From Streptomyces aureus (GTDB lineage: Bacteria; Actinomycetota; Actinomycetes; Streptomycetales; Streptomycetaceae), in contig NZ_JNZD01000002.1 in NCBI RefSeq assembly GCF_000725495.1, positions 186,001-250,000 of the forward strand: a DNA stretch of 64,000 nucleotides. The letters are read 5' to 3'. Position 1 is the first letter of the stretch. The number at the start of each line of letters is the position of its first letter. A program made the position numbers and the translations under genes. Below are positions 51,346 to 57,950 of this stretch, piece by piece. Under the pieces are notes generated by a model. That model was not told where the DNA came from, made no database searches, and saw only the letters and a program-made list of their open reading frames with translations.

Positions 51346-51396
51346 GGAAGCAGTGTGCGGGAAAGGAAAGTGGCGGCCCGGGGGATTCGGCACGGC

Positions 51397-52140
51397 CTAC
51401 TCGGTCAACCGGCTCTGTGCGAACAACAGGAGGTCCTCGCCCTCGATCTCGCGGGGCCGGCCGTCCGGTGTGTCCCATTCCGCGATGAACCACGCCCCGT
51501 GCCACTCGACCCGCCACACCTTGCCGTGACGGTTCTCGAACTCGACGAAGCTGCCCTCACCGCCCTCCATCAGCCGAAGCTCCTCCAGCAGGCGCTTCGG
51601 TTCGGTCAGGCCGCGTCCCGGGTTGCCGCTCCGGCCCCGGGTGCGCGTATTGGTGTAGCGCATCTTGAGAAAGGGGAGAGGTTCGCGGTCGAAGTTGTTC
51701 ATCTTGAGCATGCGGTACCGGGAGACGGCCTCTTCGAGGGTCTCGTCTCCGGAGAACTCGCAGGAATGGGCGGGAAACGTCAGGCGGACGTGCGGAGTGA
51801 GGTCGGGATTCTCGACCCGGTAGAAGCCGTGCACCTGCGGCCCCACTCCCGCCACCACGTCGAACCGCCTTCCCCCGGGCGCCACGAACCCGCCGGCCGA
51901 GCCCAGATGGGGACGGCCCGCGAAGATGTCCTCCTCGTGCTCCCGCGCGAACGCCAGTGTGGCGACAGCCAGTTCCCGGTCGTACGAATTGCGGGCGCTG
52001 AGCTGGAGCAGCCGCCGGCCGTCAGCGGAGAGCGCGCCCGCGAAGTCGATCCCCGGAGCGGGTGACCAGTGCCAGGCGTCCGCCAGGCCGGGAAGCGACT
52101 CCACATCGCGGAAGCCGCTCACTACGGCACGGATGTCCAT
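51397..52140 (-). CDS. Protein of unknown function, possible immunity protein next to a nuclease-toxin remnant
   Basis: A 247-residue soluble protein (MDIRAVVSGFRDVESLPGLADAW) with no signal peptide or known domain that I can identify. Mixed charged and aromatic sequence (PQVHGFYRVENPDLTPHVRL; HGKVWRVEWHGAWFIAEWD) suggests an alpha/beta fold. It starts 13 bp after the stop of a toxin-like C-terminal fragment on the same strand. That spacing and order are typical for a polymorphic toxin followed by its immunity gene. This is the only full-length gene in the island, as expected if immunity is kept while the toxin decays. The role is inferred from context only. Confidence 0.6.
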   Translation of the reverse strand: MDIRAVVSGFRDVESLPGLADAWHWSPAPGIDFAGALSADGRRLLQLSARNSYDRELAVATLAFAREHEEDIFAGRPHLGSAGGFVAPGGRRFDVVAGVGPQVHGFYRVENPDLTPHVRLTFPAHSCEFSGDETLEEAVSRYRMLKMNNFDREPLPFLKMRYTNTRTRGRSGNPGRGLTEPKRLLEELRLMEGGEGSFVEFENRHGKVWRVEWHGAWFIAEWDTPDGRPREIEGEDLLLFAQSRLTE

Positions 52141-52153
52141 GGTTCCTCCACGA

Positions 52154-52387
52154 TCAGGTGCATGAGTAGCCCTCTCCGACTTCCTGGATGTAGGTGTCCG
52201 TCATACGGCCACCGCCGCGTGAGTTCTCGCTCCAGTCCATCGGTTCCAGATGATCCGTGTTGTTGTAGAAGCCGTTGCGCGCCGCCCTGTCACTGAAGCG
52301 TCCTTCGCGGTTCCAGTGCTGGACCACCGGGTCCAGATGCTCGCGCTCCGTCCGAGCTGGTCTCCGCCGACGGCCGACAGCAGACAT
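52154..52387 (-). pseudogene. C-terminal remnant of a polymorphic-toxin-type nuclease
   Basis: The minus strand encodes HLDPVVQHWNREGRFSDR, then NNTDHLEPMDWSENSRGG and a short tail ending at 52154. The DHLEPM..SENSRGG block resembles the end of HNH/GHH-type toxin nucleases, where N-L-x-P-M-x-x-x-E-N-S-x-K/R-G is common. No long N-terminal delivery region precedes it; frames upstream of 52440 are broken. The pairing with the following 247-residue gene supports a toxin-immunity origin. It could still be a short free nuclease, though no good start or ribosome site is visible. Confidence 0.6.
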
Positions 52388-52649
52388 GGCCGCGTTGTCG
52401 ACGCCAGTGCCGTGGTCGCCATGAAGTTCGCGTCGACGGTCACCGAGCAGACCCGGTCTTCCTGGAGGCGCGGCGGTCGAGTGGTGGGAAGTCGCGTTGT
52501 CCGTTCCGAAGTGCGGCGGGTCTCACGGGCCGTGCCGGAGCCAGTAGGCCTGGGCGGCCGTCAGGCGGAGACGGCGGGCTTCCAACGAGCGGTCGACCGG
52601 GCGGCCCTGCAGAACGGCGGCTGCAACTCACCCCTACGGACAGGGACCG

Positions 52650-53260
52650 AGGCTGCCGACAGCGGTGACCGATTCGCCACTGAACTGAACTGCCCGGACG
52701 ACTCCGGACAGCTCGCCTGTCTGCGGGCGAAGAGCCCCGCCGACCTACTTGCCGCCCGGCAAAAGGTCGCCCAGAGCTCCTTTGTCTACGGCACCGCCGT
52801 ACTGCCGAAGGACCCCTTGGCCCTGCTCAAGGAACGGAAGCTGACCGATCTGCCGATCGTCGTGGGCGGCACCTCCGACGAGTCCCAAGGGGGCGTCTTC
52901 AGCGCCTACGACCACCTCGGCCATCCCCTTCACCGCCGACGAGGTCCACGATCTCGTCGACCCGATCTACGCGCAGGGCGCGGATCGAGTGAAGGCCACC
53001 TACCCGGTCGAGGACTACTGGTCGCCTTCCGTGGCCGCGGGCGCCATCCAAAGCGGCCAGAGGACCTGCCAGGACCAGACACTGCGCGAACGGCTCGCCG
53101 CCGACACCAAGACCTATGCCTACGAGTTCGCGGAGAAGGACGGGCCGTCCTTCACCCCGATCTGGAGACTGGGCAACAGCGACTATCCGTTCGGCGCCAC
53201 CCGCGTCAACGACCCCGGTTACCCGTGGGACTACCTCGGCACCGCCCTGCCCTTCAGTAG
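52650..53260 (+). pseudogene. Fragmented, frameshifted type-B carboxylesterase/lipase
   Basis: Two overlapping frames give carboxylesterase sequence: ELNCPDDSGQLACLRAKSPADLL and AVLPKDPLALLKERKLTDLPIV in one, then (after one extra C in a CCCC run near 52925) HPFTADEVHDLVDPIYAQG and YAYEFAEKDGPSFTPIWRLG in another, to DYPFGATRVNDPGYPWDYLG. The N-terminal half with the Ser nucleophile and the extreme C-terminus are both absent. Loss of both ends shows it is a relic, whatever the status of the single-base shift. Confidence 0.8.
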
Positions 53261-53376
53261 AAGACAAGAACGCCCGGCATGCCCGAACCTCACCAGCCCT
53301 GAGAAAGCATCAGGTCAGCAGCCTCAGACAGCCTGCAAGCCAGACCCGCTACCCTCCAGTCCGTGCCGACGATTCG

Positions 53377-53404
53377 GTGCCAACCATCCCGCTTTTGTGC
53401 CAAC
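53377..53404. repeat. Right-edge repeats of the island
   Basis: GTGCCAAC occurs at 53377-53384, within GTGCCAACCATC, and at 53397-53404, within GTGCCAACTA. Both are in the inverse orientation to the left-edge copies. They end 25 bp from the stop of the FadE26-like gene. Confidence 0.5.
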
Positions 53405-53428
53405 TAAAAAGCCTCGTCACACAACGCC

Positions 53429-54619
53429 CTACCGCCGGACCCGTGGCATCCCCAAGCCGATCCACGAGATGATCTCCCGCTGGATCTCGTTGTTGCCGCC
53501 GCCGAAGGTGAAGATCACGGCCGAGCGGTAGCCCCGTTCCAGTTCTCCGTGCAGGACCGCGCCGGCCGAGCCCTCCTTGAGGACGCCGGGGGCCCCGACG
53601 ATCTCCATCAGCCAGGCGTACGCGTCCCGGCGCGCCTCGGAGCCGTACACCTTGACCGCGGAGGCGTCCTGCGGGGTGAGCGTCCCCTCCTGGACGGCGT
53701 TCACCATGCGCCAGTTGAGGAGTTTCATGGCGTCCAGCCGGGTGTGCGTGCGGGCGAGGAGGCGGCGCACCCACGGCAGGTCGACCACGCGGCGGCCGTC
53801 GGCCAGCTTGGTCTCCATCGCCCAGCGCTGGACGTCGTGCAGGGCCCGGATCGCCATGGTGCCGTGCGCGGCGAGCGTGACGCGCTCGTGGTTGAGCTGG
53901 TTGGTGATCAGCCGCCAGCCCTTGTTCTCCTCGCCGACCCTGCGCGAGGCGGGCACCTTGATGTTCTCGTAGTAGCTCGCCGTCGTGTCGTGCGAGGCGA
54001 GCGTGTTGATGAGCGTGCACGAATAGCCGGGGTCCGAGGTCGGCACCAGCAGCATGGTGATGCCCTTGTGCGGCGGGGCGTCCGGATCGGTGCGCACCGC
54101 GAGCCACACCCAGTCGGCCGTGTCGCCGTTGGTCGTCCAGATCTTCTGGCCGTCGACGGTGTAGTGGCCGGTCTCCTCGTCGCCCTCGCGGACCGCCCTG
54201 GTCCTGAGCGCGGCGAGGTCCGTCCCGGCGCCGGGCTCGCTGTAGCCGATGGCGAAGTCGATCTCGCCGGACAGGATCCTCGGCAGGAAGTACGCCTTCT
54301 GCTCCTGCGTGCCGAACCGCATGATGGTCGGCCCCACGGTGTTGAGCGCCATCAGCGGCAGGGGCACCCCGGCCTGGGCCGCCTCGTCGAAGAAGATGAA
54401 CTGTTCCATCGGGCTCAGACCGCGCCCGCCGTACTCCTCGGGCCAGCCGACCCCGAGCCAGCCGTCCGCGCCGAGGCGTCGGATGGTCTCGCGGTAGAAG
54501 CGCTTCTGCGACGCCGGGTCCGCGTAGCGGGTGTAGGCGTGGTCCGGTACCAACTCGGCGAAGTAGAGACGAAGTTCGGTCCGCAGCCGCTGCTGTTCCG
54601 GCGTGTATTCGAGATGCAC
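53429..54619 (-). CDS. FadE26 (ChsE4)-like acyl-CoA dehydrogenase subunit
   Basis: A 396-residue ACAD-superfamily protein. Segments such as GWPEEYGGRGLSPMEQFIF, IGYSEPGAGTDLAALRT, GEENKGWRLITNQLNHERV and FTFGGGNNEIQREIISWIGL closely follow mycobacterial FadE26 (ChsE4). That protein forms an alpha2-beta2 heterotetramer with FadE27 (ChsE5) to dehydrogenate the sterol side chain. GTG 54619 is the start, with AGGAGG four bases upstream. A perfect KstR-type operator lies 43 bp upstream. No FadE27-like partner follows; the gene is cut off after its stop by the degraded island. So activity would need a partner encoded elsewhere, or the locus is non-functional. Confidence 0.88.
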   Translation of the reverse strand: MHLEYTPEQQRLRTELRLYFAELVPDHAYTRYADPASQKRFYRETIRRLGADGWLGVGWPEEYGGRGLSPMEQFIFFDEAAQAGVPLPLMALNTVGPTIMRFGTQEQKAYFLPRILSGEIDFAIGYSEPGAGTDLAALRTRAVREGDEETGHYTVDGQKIWTTNGDTADWVWLAVRTDPDAPPHKGITMLLVPTSDPGYSCTLINTLASHDTTASYYENIKVPASRRVGEENKGWRLITNQLNHERVTLAAHGTMAIRALHDVQRWAMETKLADGRRVVDLPWVRRLLARTHTRLDAMKLLNWRMVNAVQEGTLTPQDASAVKVYGSEARRDAYAWLMEIVGAPGVLKEGSAGAVLHGELERGYRSAVIFTFGGGNNEIQREIISWIGLGMPRVRR

Positions 54620-54661
54620 GGCGCCTCCTGCCACCCGGGCCCGACCTGACGGCGCACACCG

Positions 54662-54675
54662 TAGAACGTGTTACA
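54662..54675. promoter_or_regulatory. KstR-type operator upstream of the FadE26-like gene
   Basis: TAGAACGTGTTACA matches TNNAACNNGTTNNA at every fixed position and shares TAGAACGTGTT with the strongest mycobacterial sites. It lies 42 bp before the start codon of a gene whose orthologue belongs to the KstR regulon in mycobacteria. Confidence 0.75.
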
Positions 54676-54753
54676 GAAATTGGGAATGCCGACGGCGCAG
54701 AACTCGGGCGGGCGGGTGAGCGAGGAGAGCGGCCGGGTGTTCGCCGTCGACGA

Positions 54754-54793
54754 CGAGGGGGCGGCACCCGGTCTCCCGGGTACCGCCCCCTCG
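54754..54793 (-). terminator. Strong terminator of cbtB
   Basis: An 11-bp stem (CGAGGGGGCGG / CCGCCCCCTCG) is continued, after one mismatched pair, by ACCCGG/CCGGGT, with a TCTC loop. It lies 58 bases past the cbtB stop on the minus strand and shields the FadE26-like promoter region. Confidence 0.85.
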
Positions 54794-54851
54794 TACGGGC
54801 CGGGTCACCGGCCGTTGCGGTGTGCCGCCCCTCGCGCGCTCCCCGGTGCCG

Positions 54852-55073
54852 TCAGTGGCAGGGGAAGCCGAGCAGGTGGCGGGCGTCGTGCACCCATTCG
54901 TGGACGTTCTCGCCGGAGACGAGCGAGGTGGCACCCTGCTCGGCACCGACGAAGTAGAGCAGGACCAGCATCAGGATGCCGAAGAAGGCCGCCCAGGGGA
55001 CGATCGCGCGGATCGGCAGCTTGACGGGAACGGCGGCGGGGGTGACGGTCGGCTGGACGACGGACTGCGCCAT
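54852..55073 (-). CDS. cbtB: CbtB, small membrane subunit of a cobalt transporter
   Basis: A 73-residue protein with one transmembrane helix (IVPWAAFFGILMLVLLYFV, ~25-43) and the His-rich C-terminus ENVHEWVHDARHLLGFPCH, the signature of CbtB. CbtA/CbtB are predicted cobalt transporters for cobalamin synthesis. A cobalamin riboswitch lies in its leader, so it should be repressed when B12 is abundant. CbtA usually follows CbtB in an operon. Here a terminator follows instead, so CbtB is alone. ATG 55073 sits in GGAGGTTCTGCCCC-ATG context. Confidence 0.92.
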   Translation of the reverse strand: MAQSVVQPTVTPAAVPVKLPIRAIVPWAAFFGILMLVLLYFVGAEQGATSLVSGENVHEWVHDARHLLGFPCH

Positions 55074-55121
55074 GGGGCAGAACCTCCTGGGGAACTCGCG
55101 TCCCATCTCGGTGGTGCACTG

Positions 55122-55239
55122 GACGACAGCCACGGGTCTGACTCGCCCACGTCCCCGCCCCTGGCCGGGGTGGCGTGCGCCGGGCTCACAGTGGCGCGAC
55201 CGTGCCGGAATTCCACCGGGCTTCCGCCGAACCGTCGTC
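55122..55239 (-). promoter_or_regulatory. Cobalamin riboswitch in the cbtB leader
   Basis: Read on the minus strand, the leader has the B12-box and core: CCGGTGGAATTCCGGCACGG (written up to 20 bases), then CGCCACTGTGA, and GAGTCAGACC near the 3' end, in the right order and spacing. P1 forms between GACGAC at the 5' end (55239-55234) and GTCGTC at the 3' end (55127-55122). It is 48 bases upstream of the cbtB start, suited to translational control by masking the ribosome site. Confidence 0.92.
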
Positions 55240-55316
55240 AATATCCACGTGACCGTACCGCGAAGCAGCACCCCGGCCAAGGGCGCACGCCCCCGGCGCC
55301 CTGTGAGAATGACGGC

Positions 55317-55892
55317 ATGACGACCCGAGTGTTCCTGGTTTCGGCGGCGATCGGTGAGGCGCTGCGCGAGGCCCGCTTCGACGACGGGAGCCCGCTGGAC
55401 GCGTCGGGGCTGCGGGCCGCCCGAACGGCGGCCGACGCGGGCGCCGTTCCGGCCGGCGGGCGACTGTCGCTCTCCCCCACCGTCCGGTGCCGGCAGACCG
55501 CGGCCGCGCTCGGCCTCGAAGGCGGCGCCGAGGCAACGGAGTTGGCGCCGCTGGACGTGGGCCGCTGGCGCGGGACGACGCTGGCCGAGGTGAGTGAGAA
55601 GGAGCCGGAGGCGGTGGCGCGATGGCTGGGCGATCCGACGTCGGCGCCGCACGACGGGGAGTCGGTGCGGGCGTTCTGCGACCGGGTCGCCGGGTATCTG
55701 GACCTCGCGGCCGAACACGACGGCAGGACCGTCGCCGTGGTGGAGCCCGAGGTCGTACGGGCTCTGGTGGTACGGGTGTTGGGGGCGCCGGAGTCCGCGT
55801 TCTGGCGCGTGGACGTACCGCCGCTCACCGTCACGGAGTTGAGCGGGCGCGCGGGCCGCTGGAACCTCCGCGCCGGCCGCCCGCTGGCCTGA
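55317..55892 (+). CDS. Histidine-phosphatase-fold protein lacking both catalytic histidines
   Basis: A 191-residue member of the phosphoglycerate-mutase-like superfamily. The RHGE signature position reads VFLVSAAIGEALREAR, and the second catalytic His segment (normally SHGGVIRAL) is VEPEVVRALVVRVLG, so both active-site histidines are missing. Other landmarks remain: SPTVRCRQTAAALGLE and PLDVGRWRGTTLAEV. It therefore is likely a pseudoenzyme with a binding or regulatory role. It is divergent from the riboswitch-controlled cbtB, and histidine-phosphatase genes often accompany cobalamin/cobalt loci. ATG 55317. The end of its coding sequence is the first degenerate unit of a tandem repeat. Confidence 0.82.
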   Translation: MTTRVFLVSAAIGEALREARFDDGSPLDASGLRAARTAADAGAVPAGGRLSLSPTVRCRQTAAALGLEGGAEATELAPLDVGRWRGTTLAEVSEKEPEAVARWLGDPTSAPHDGESVRAFCDRVAGYLDLAAEHDGRTVAVVEPEVVRALVVRVLGAPESAFWRVDVPPLTVTELSGRAGRWNLRAGRPLA

Positions 55893-55973
55893 CGTCAGGG
55901 CCGGCCGTCCGTGGGCGTGACGTCCGCGCCGGCCGTCCGTAGGCCTGACGTCAGGGCCGGCCGTCCGTAGGCC
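55862..55973 (+). repeat. 28-bp tandem repeats starting at the stop codon of the phosphatase-like gene
   Basis: Three units, at 55890-55917, 55918-55945 and 55946-55973, share TGACGTC...GCCGGCCGTCCGT. The first begins exactly with the TGA stop. A diverged unit (about 22 of 28 bases) is the last 28 coding bases, 55862-55889, and a partial unit follows 55974. TGACGTCA (twice) and GGCCGGCC are palindromes inside the unit. Confidence 0.85.
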
Positions 55974-56201
55974 TGACGTCTGAGGGCCTCCGTCCGTGCC
56001 GACCGCCCGTCGGCCTGAGGGTCCCACCCCCGGCCGGCTCGAGCCGCCCGCCCGGGGGTTCCGGCCCCTCGGCCGCTCCCCAAGGGCGACACTCGAGGGC
56101 GCTACCGAAGTCCGGCCCGCCGGCCCGGACCGGGGCTCGCACCACTGACCAGTGCCCGCACGGCCGGCGATTCCAGCAAGCGGACAAGGTGACTCCGCAC
56201 C

Positions 56202-56702
56202 TCAGCCCAGCGTGGCGATGAAGTCCTCGCAAGCCTGCGCGCAATCACGGCATGTGCGTGCCGCGGCCTCGGCCCCGGGGCATCCGTCGAAGGCCTCGGC
56301 GCACTCCAGGCAGACGTCCCGGCACCACTCCACCTGGGCGCGGACGGTCCGCTCGTCCTGCGCCGGCTGCCGGGACAGCACATGACAGGTCGCCTCGCAC
56401 ACCTCCGCGCAGAGGATGCCCGAACGCCGGGCGGACTCCCGCTTCTTCGGGCCGCCGGGGTCCATCATGCTCGCGCGGAGCGCGGACGACCGGGCGCAGT
56501 CGGCGCAGGCCTGAGCGCACGCGAAGCGGTCCTCCAGGAACCGGAAGAGCTCCTGCTGCGAAGCCTCCTGCCGAACAGCCGCCGACGAAGGGGGCTTCGG
56601 CCCGGAGACCGCCTGCTCGGAAGCCTCTTGCCCGGAATCCCCCTGTGCCGAAGTCGCCCGCGATGAACCCGCTCGTGAAGTCGCCCGTGAAGTCGTCGCC
56701 AC
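56202..56702 (-). CDS. Cysteine-rich four-helix-bundle copper-storage-like protein (Csp/DUF326 family)
   Basis: A ~166-residue protein with 13 cysteines in helical CxxxC spacings: FACAQACADCARS, ILCAEVCEATCHV, EWCRDVCLECAEAFDGC and RTCRDCAQACEDF. This matches the cytosolic or exported Csp proteins that hold many Cu(I) ions in a four-helix bundle; DUF326 is the older name. The first ~48 residues are Ser/Ala/Glu-rich, low-complexity and without a clear signal peptide, and the start (GTG 56702) has no good ribosome site, so the true start may be internal. No copper ATPase or CsoR gene is adjacent. Copper storage is inferred from the cysteine pattern. Confidence 0.82.
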   Translation of the reverse strand: MATTSRATSRAGSSRATSAQGDSGQEASEQAVSGPKPPSSAAVRQEASQQELFRFLEDRFACAQACADCARSSALRASMMDPGGPKKRESARRSGILCAEVCEATCHVLSRQPAQDERTVRAQVEWCRDVCLECAEAFDGCPGAEAAARTCRDCAQACEDFIATLG

Positions 56703-56785
56703 GACAAGCGGGTTGCCGCAGGACGCCGGTTCAAACGGCGCGAGACGGGATCCTCAGGCGCCCAGGGCGCGGGCGGGGGGGATCC

Positions 56786-57178
56786 TCAGGCGCCGGCCGC
56801 TTCCCGGGAGATCTGCTCGAACTGCGCCCCCATCGCCTCGGACAGCGCCTGCGCCGCCGACAACGGGCGCACCATCACCATGAGTTCGTCGATGCGGCCC
56901 TCCTCGTCGAAGTGCAGGAAGTCGCAGCCGTTGATCTCCTTGTCGCCCACCTTCGCGGTGAAGACCAGCGCGTGGTCGCGGCCGTCGGCACCGGCGATCT
57001 CGCGGACGTAGCGGAAGTCGCTGAACACGCGCCACACACCGCGCAGGATCGCCGCGGTGATCGGCTTGCCCGGGTACGGCTTGAAGGCGACGGGGCTGGT
57101 GAACACGACGTCGTCGGCCAGCAGCTCCTCGACCGCGTCGAGGTCCCCGGCCTCCACGGCCTTGCGGAAGGAGTTCAT
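56786..57178 (-). CDS. SnoaL-like / NTF2-fold protein
   Basis: A 130-residue nuclear-transport-factor-2-like protein (MNSFRKAVEAGDLDAVEELLADDVVFTSPVAFKPYPGK; later GCDFLHFDEEGRIDELMVMVRP). The family includes small hydrolases, isomerases and many proteins of unknown function. ATG 57178 has GAGAGG upstream. It is divergent from a PadR regulator across an 83-bp region with a perfect 12-bp AT-rich palindrome, so it is the likely target of that regulator. Substrate unknown. Confidence 0.87.
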   Translation of the reverse strand: MNSFRKAVEAGDLDAVEELLADDVVFTSPVAFKPYPGKPITAAILRGVWRVFSDFRYVREIAGADGRDHALVFTAKVGDKEINGCDFLHFDEEGRIDELMVMVRPLSAAQALSEAMGAQFEQISREAAGA

Positions 57179-57197
57179 GACACCCGACCTCTCTTAC

Positions 57198-57209
57198 TCA
57201 ATTAATTGA
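57198..57209. promoter_or_regulatory. Perfect palindrome TCAATTAATTGA between the SnoaL-like and PadR genes
   Basis: A 12-bp perfect palindrome of pure low-GC sequence in a high-GC genome, 20 bp from the SnoaL-like start and 53 bp from the PadR start. It very likely is the PadR operator, overlapping the divergent promoters. Confidence 0.75.
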
Positions 57210-57261
57210 CTAGGTGCGGATTAGATTAGTCCTGTGGGCGCGGGCCGTCTAGCCTTGCCGG

Positions 57262-57825
57262 ATGGCATTGCGCAACGCGGTACTGGCCGCGCTCCTGGAG
57301 GGCGAGGCGTCGGGCTACGACCTGGCCAAGGGGTTCGACGCCTCCGTGGCCAACTTCTGGATGGCGACCCCGCAGCAGCTGTACCGGGAACTCGACCGGA
57401 TGGAGTCCGACGGGCTCATCGAGGCCCGGCTCGTGCAGCAGGAGCGCAGGCCCAACAAGCGGGTGTTCTCGCTGACCCCGGCCGGGCTCGAAGCCCTGGC
57501 CTCCTTCACCTCCGGTCCCGCGAAGCCCACCGCGATCCGCGACGAGCTGATGGTCAAGGTGTACGCGCTCGAGGTCGGGGACGCCGACGCCGTCCGGACG
57601 GCGATCGCCGAACGGCTGGAGGCGGCACGCGCCAAACTGGCCCACTACGAGCGGATCGGGTCCCGGCTGCTCGACGGGCGCACCGAGGACGAATACCTCG
57701 CGGGTGCCGAACGCGTCGGCCCGTATCTCACGCTGCTGGGGGGACGCGCCTTCGAGCAGGCCATCATCGAGTGGGCGGAGCGGGCACTGCGGGTACTGGA
57801 ACAGCGGGCGGCTGCGGCCCGCTGA
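57262..57825 (+). CDS. PadR-family transcriptional regulator
   Basis: A 187-residue PadR-like repressor. The winged helix occupies residues ~1-80 (ALLEGEASGYDLAKGFDASV; LYRELDRMESDGLIEARL; RRPNKRVFSLTPAGLEAL) and the C-terminal Vir_act_alpha_C-type helical dimerisation region the remainder. PadR proteins respond to phenolic acids, drugs or other small molecules. It is divergent from a SnoaL-like gene, its probable target through the palindrome between them. ATG 57262. Confidence 0.92.
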   Translation: MALRNAVLAALLEGEASGYDLAKGFDASVANFWMATPQQLYRELDRMESDGLIEARLVQQERRPNKRVFSLTPAGLEALASFTSGPAKPTAIRDELMVKVYALEVGDADAVRTAIAERLEAARAKLAHYERIGSRLLDGRTEDEYLAGAERVGPYLTLLGGRAFEQAIIEWAERALRVLEQRAAAAR

Positions 57826-57870
57826 TCGCGGCCCGCGCGCATTTGCCTGGTCGCGAACGGGATCCGTCGC

Positions 57871-57900
57871 GGTTCGGCACGATTCGGGCCGGTTCGGTGT
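57871..57900 (+). promoter_or_regulatory. Three 10-bp phased G(G/A)TTCGG repeats upstream of the Gfo/Idh gene
   Basis: GGTTCGGCAC, GATTCGGGCC and GGTTCGGTGT follow each other in exact 10-bp register, 51 bp before the GTG start of the oxidoreductase gene. The position suits an activator or repressor site. Confidence 0.45.
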
Positions 57901-57950
57901 GAGCATGCTGTGGTCTGTTCACATCGGTCCAGGTGCTGAGGAGGGCGGTC

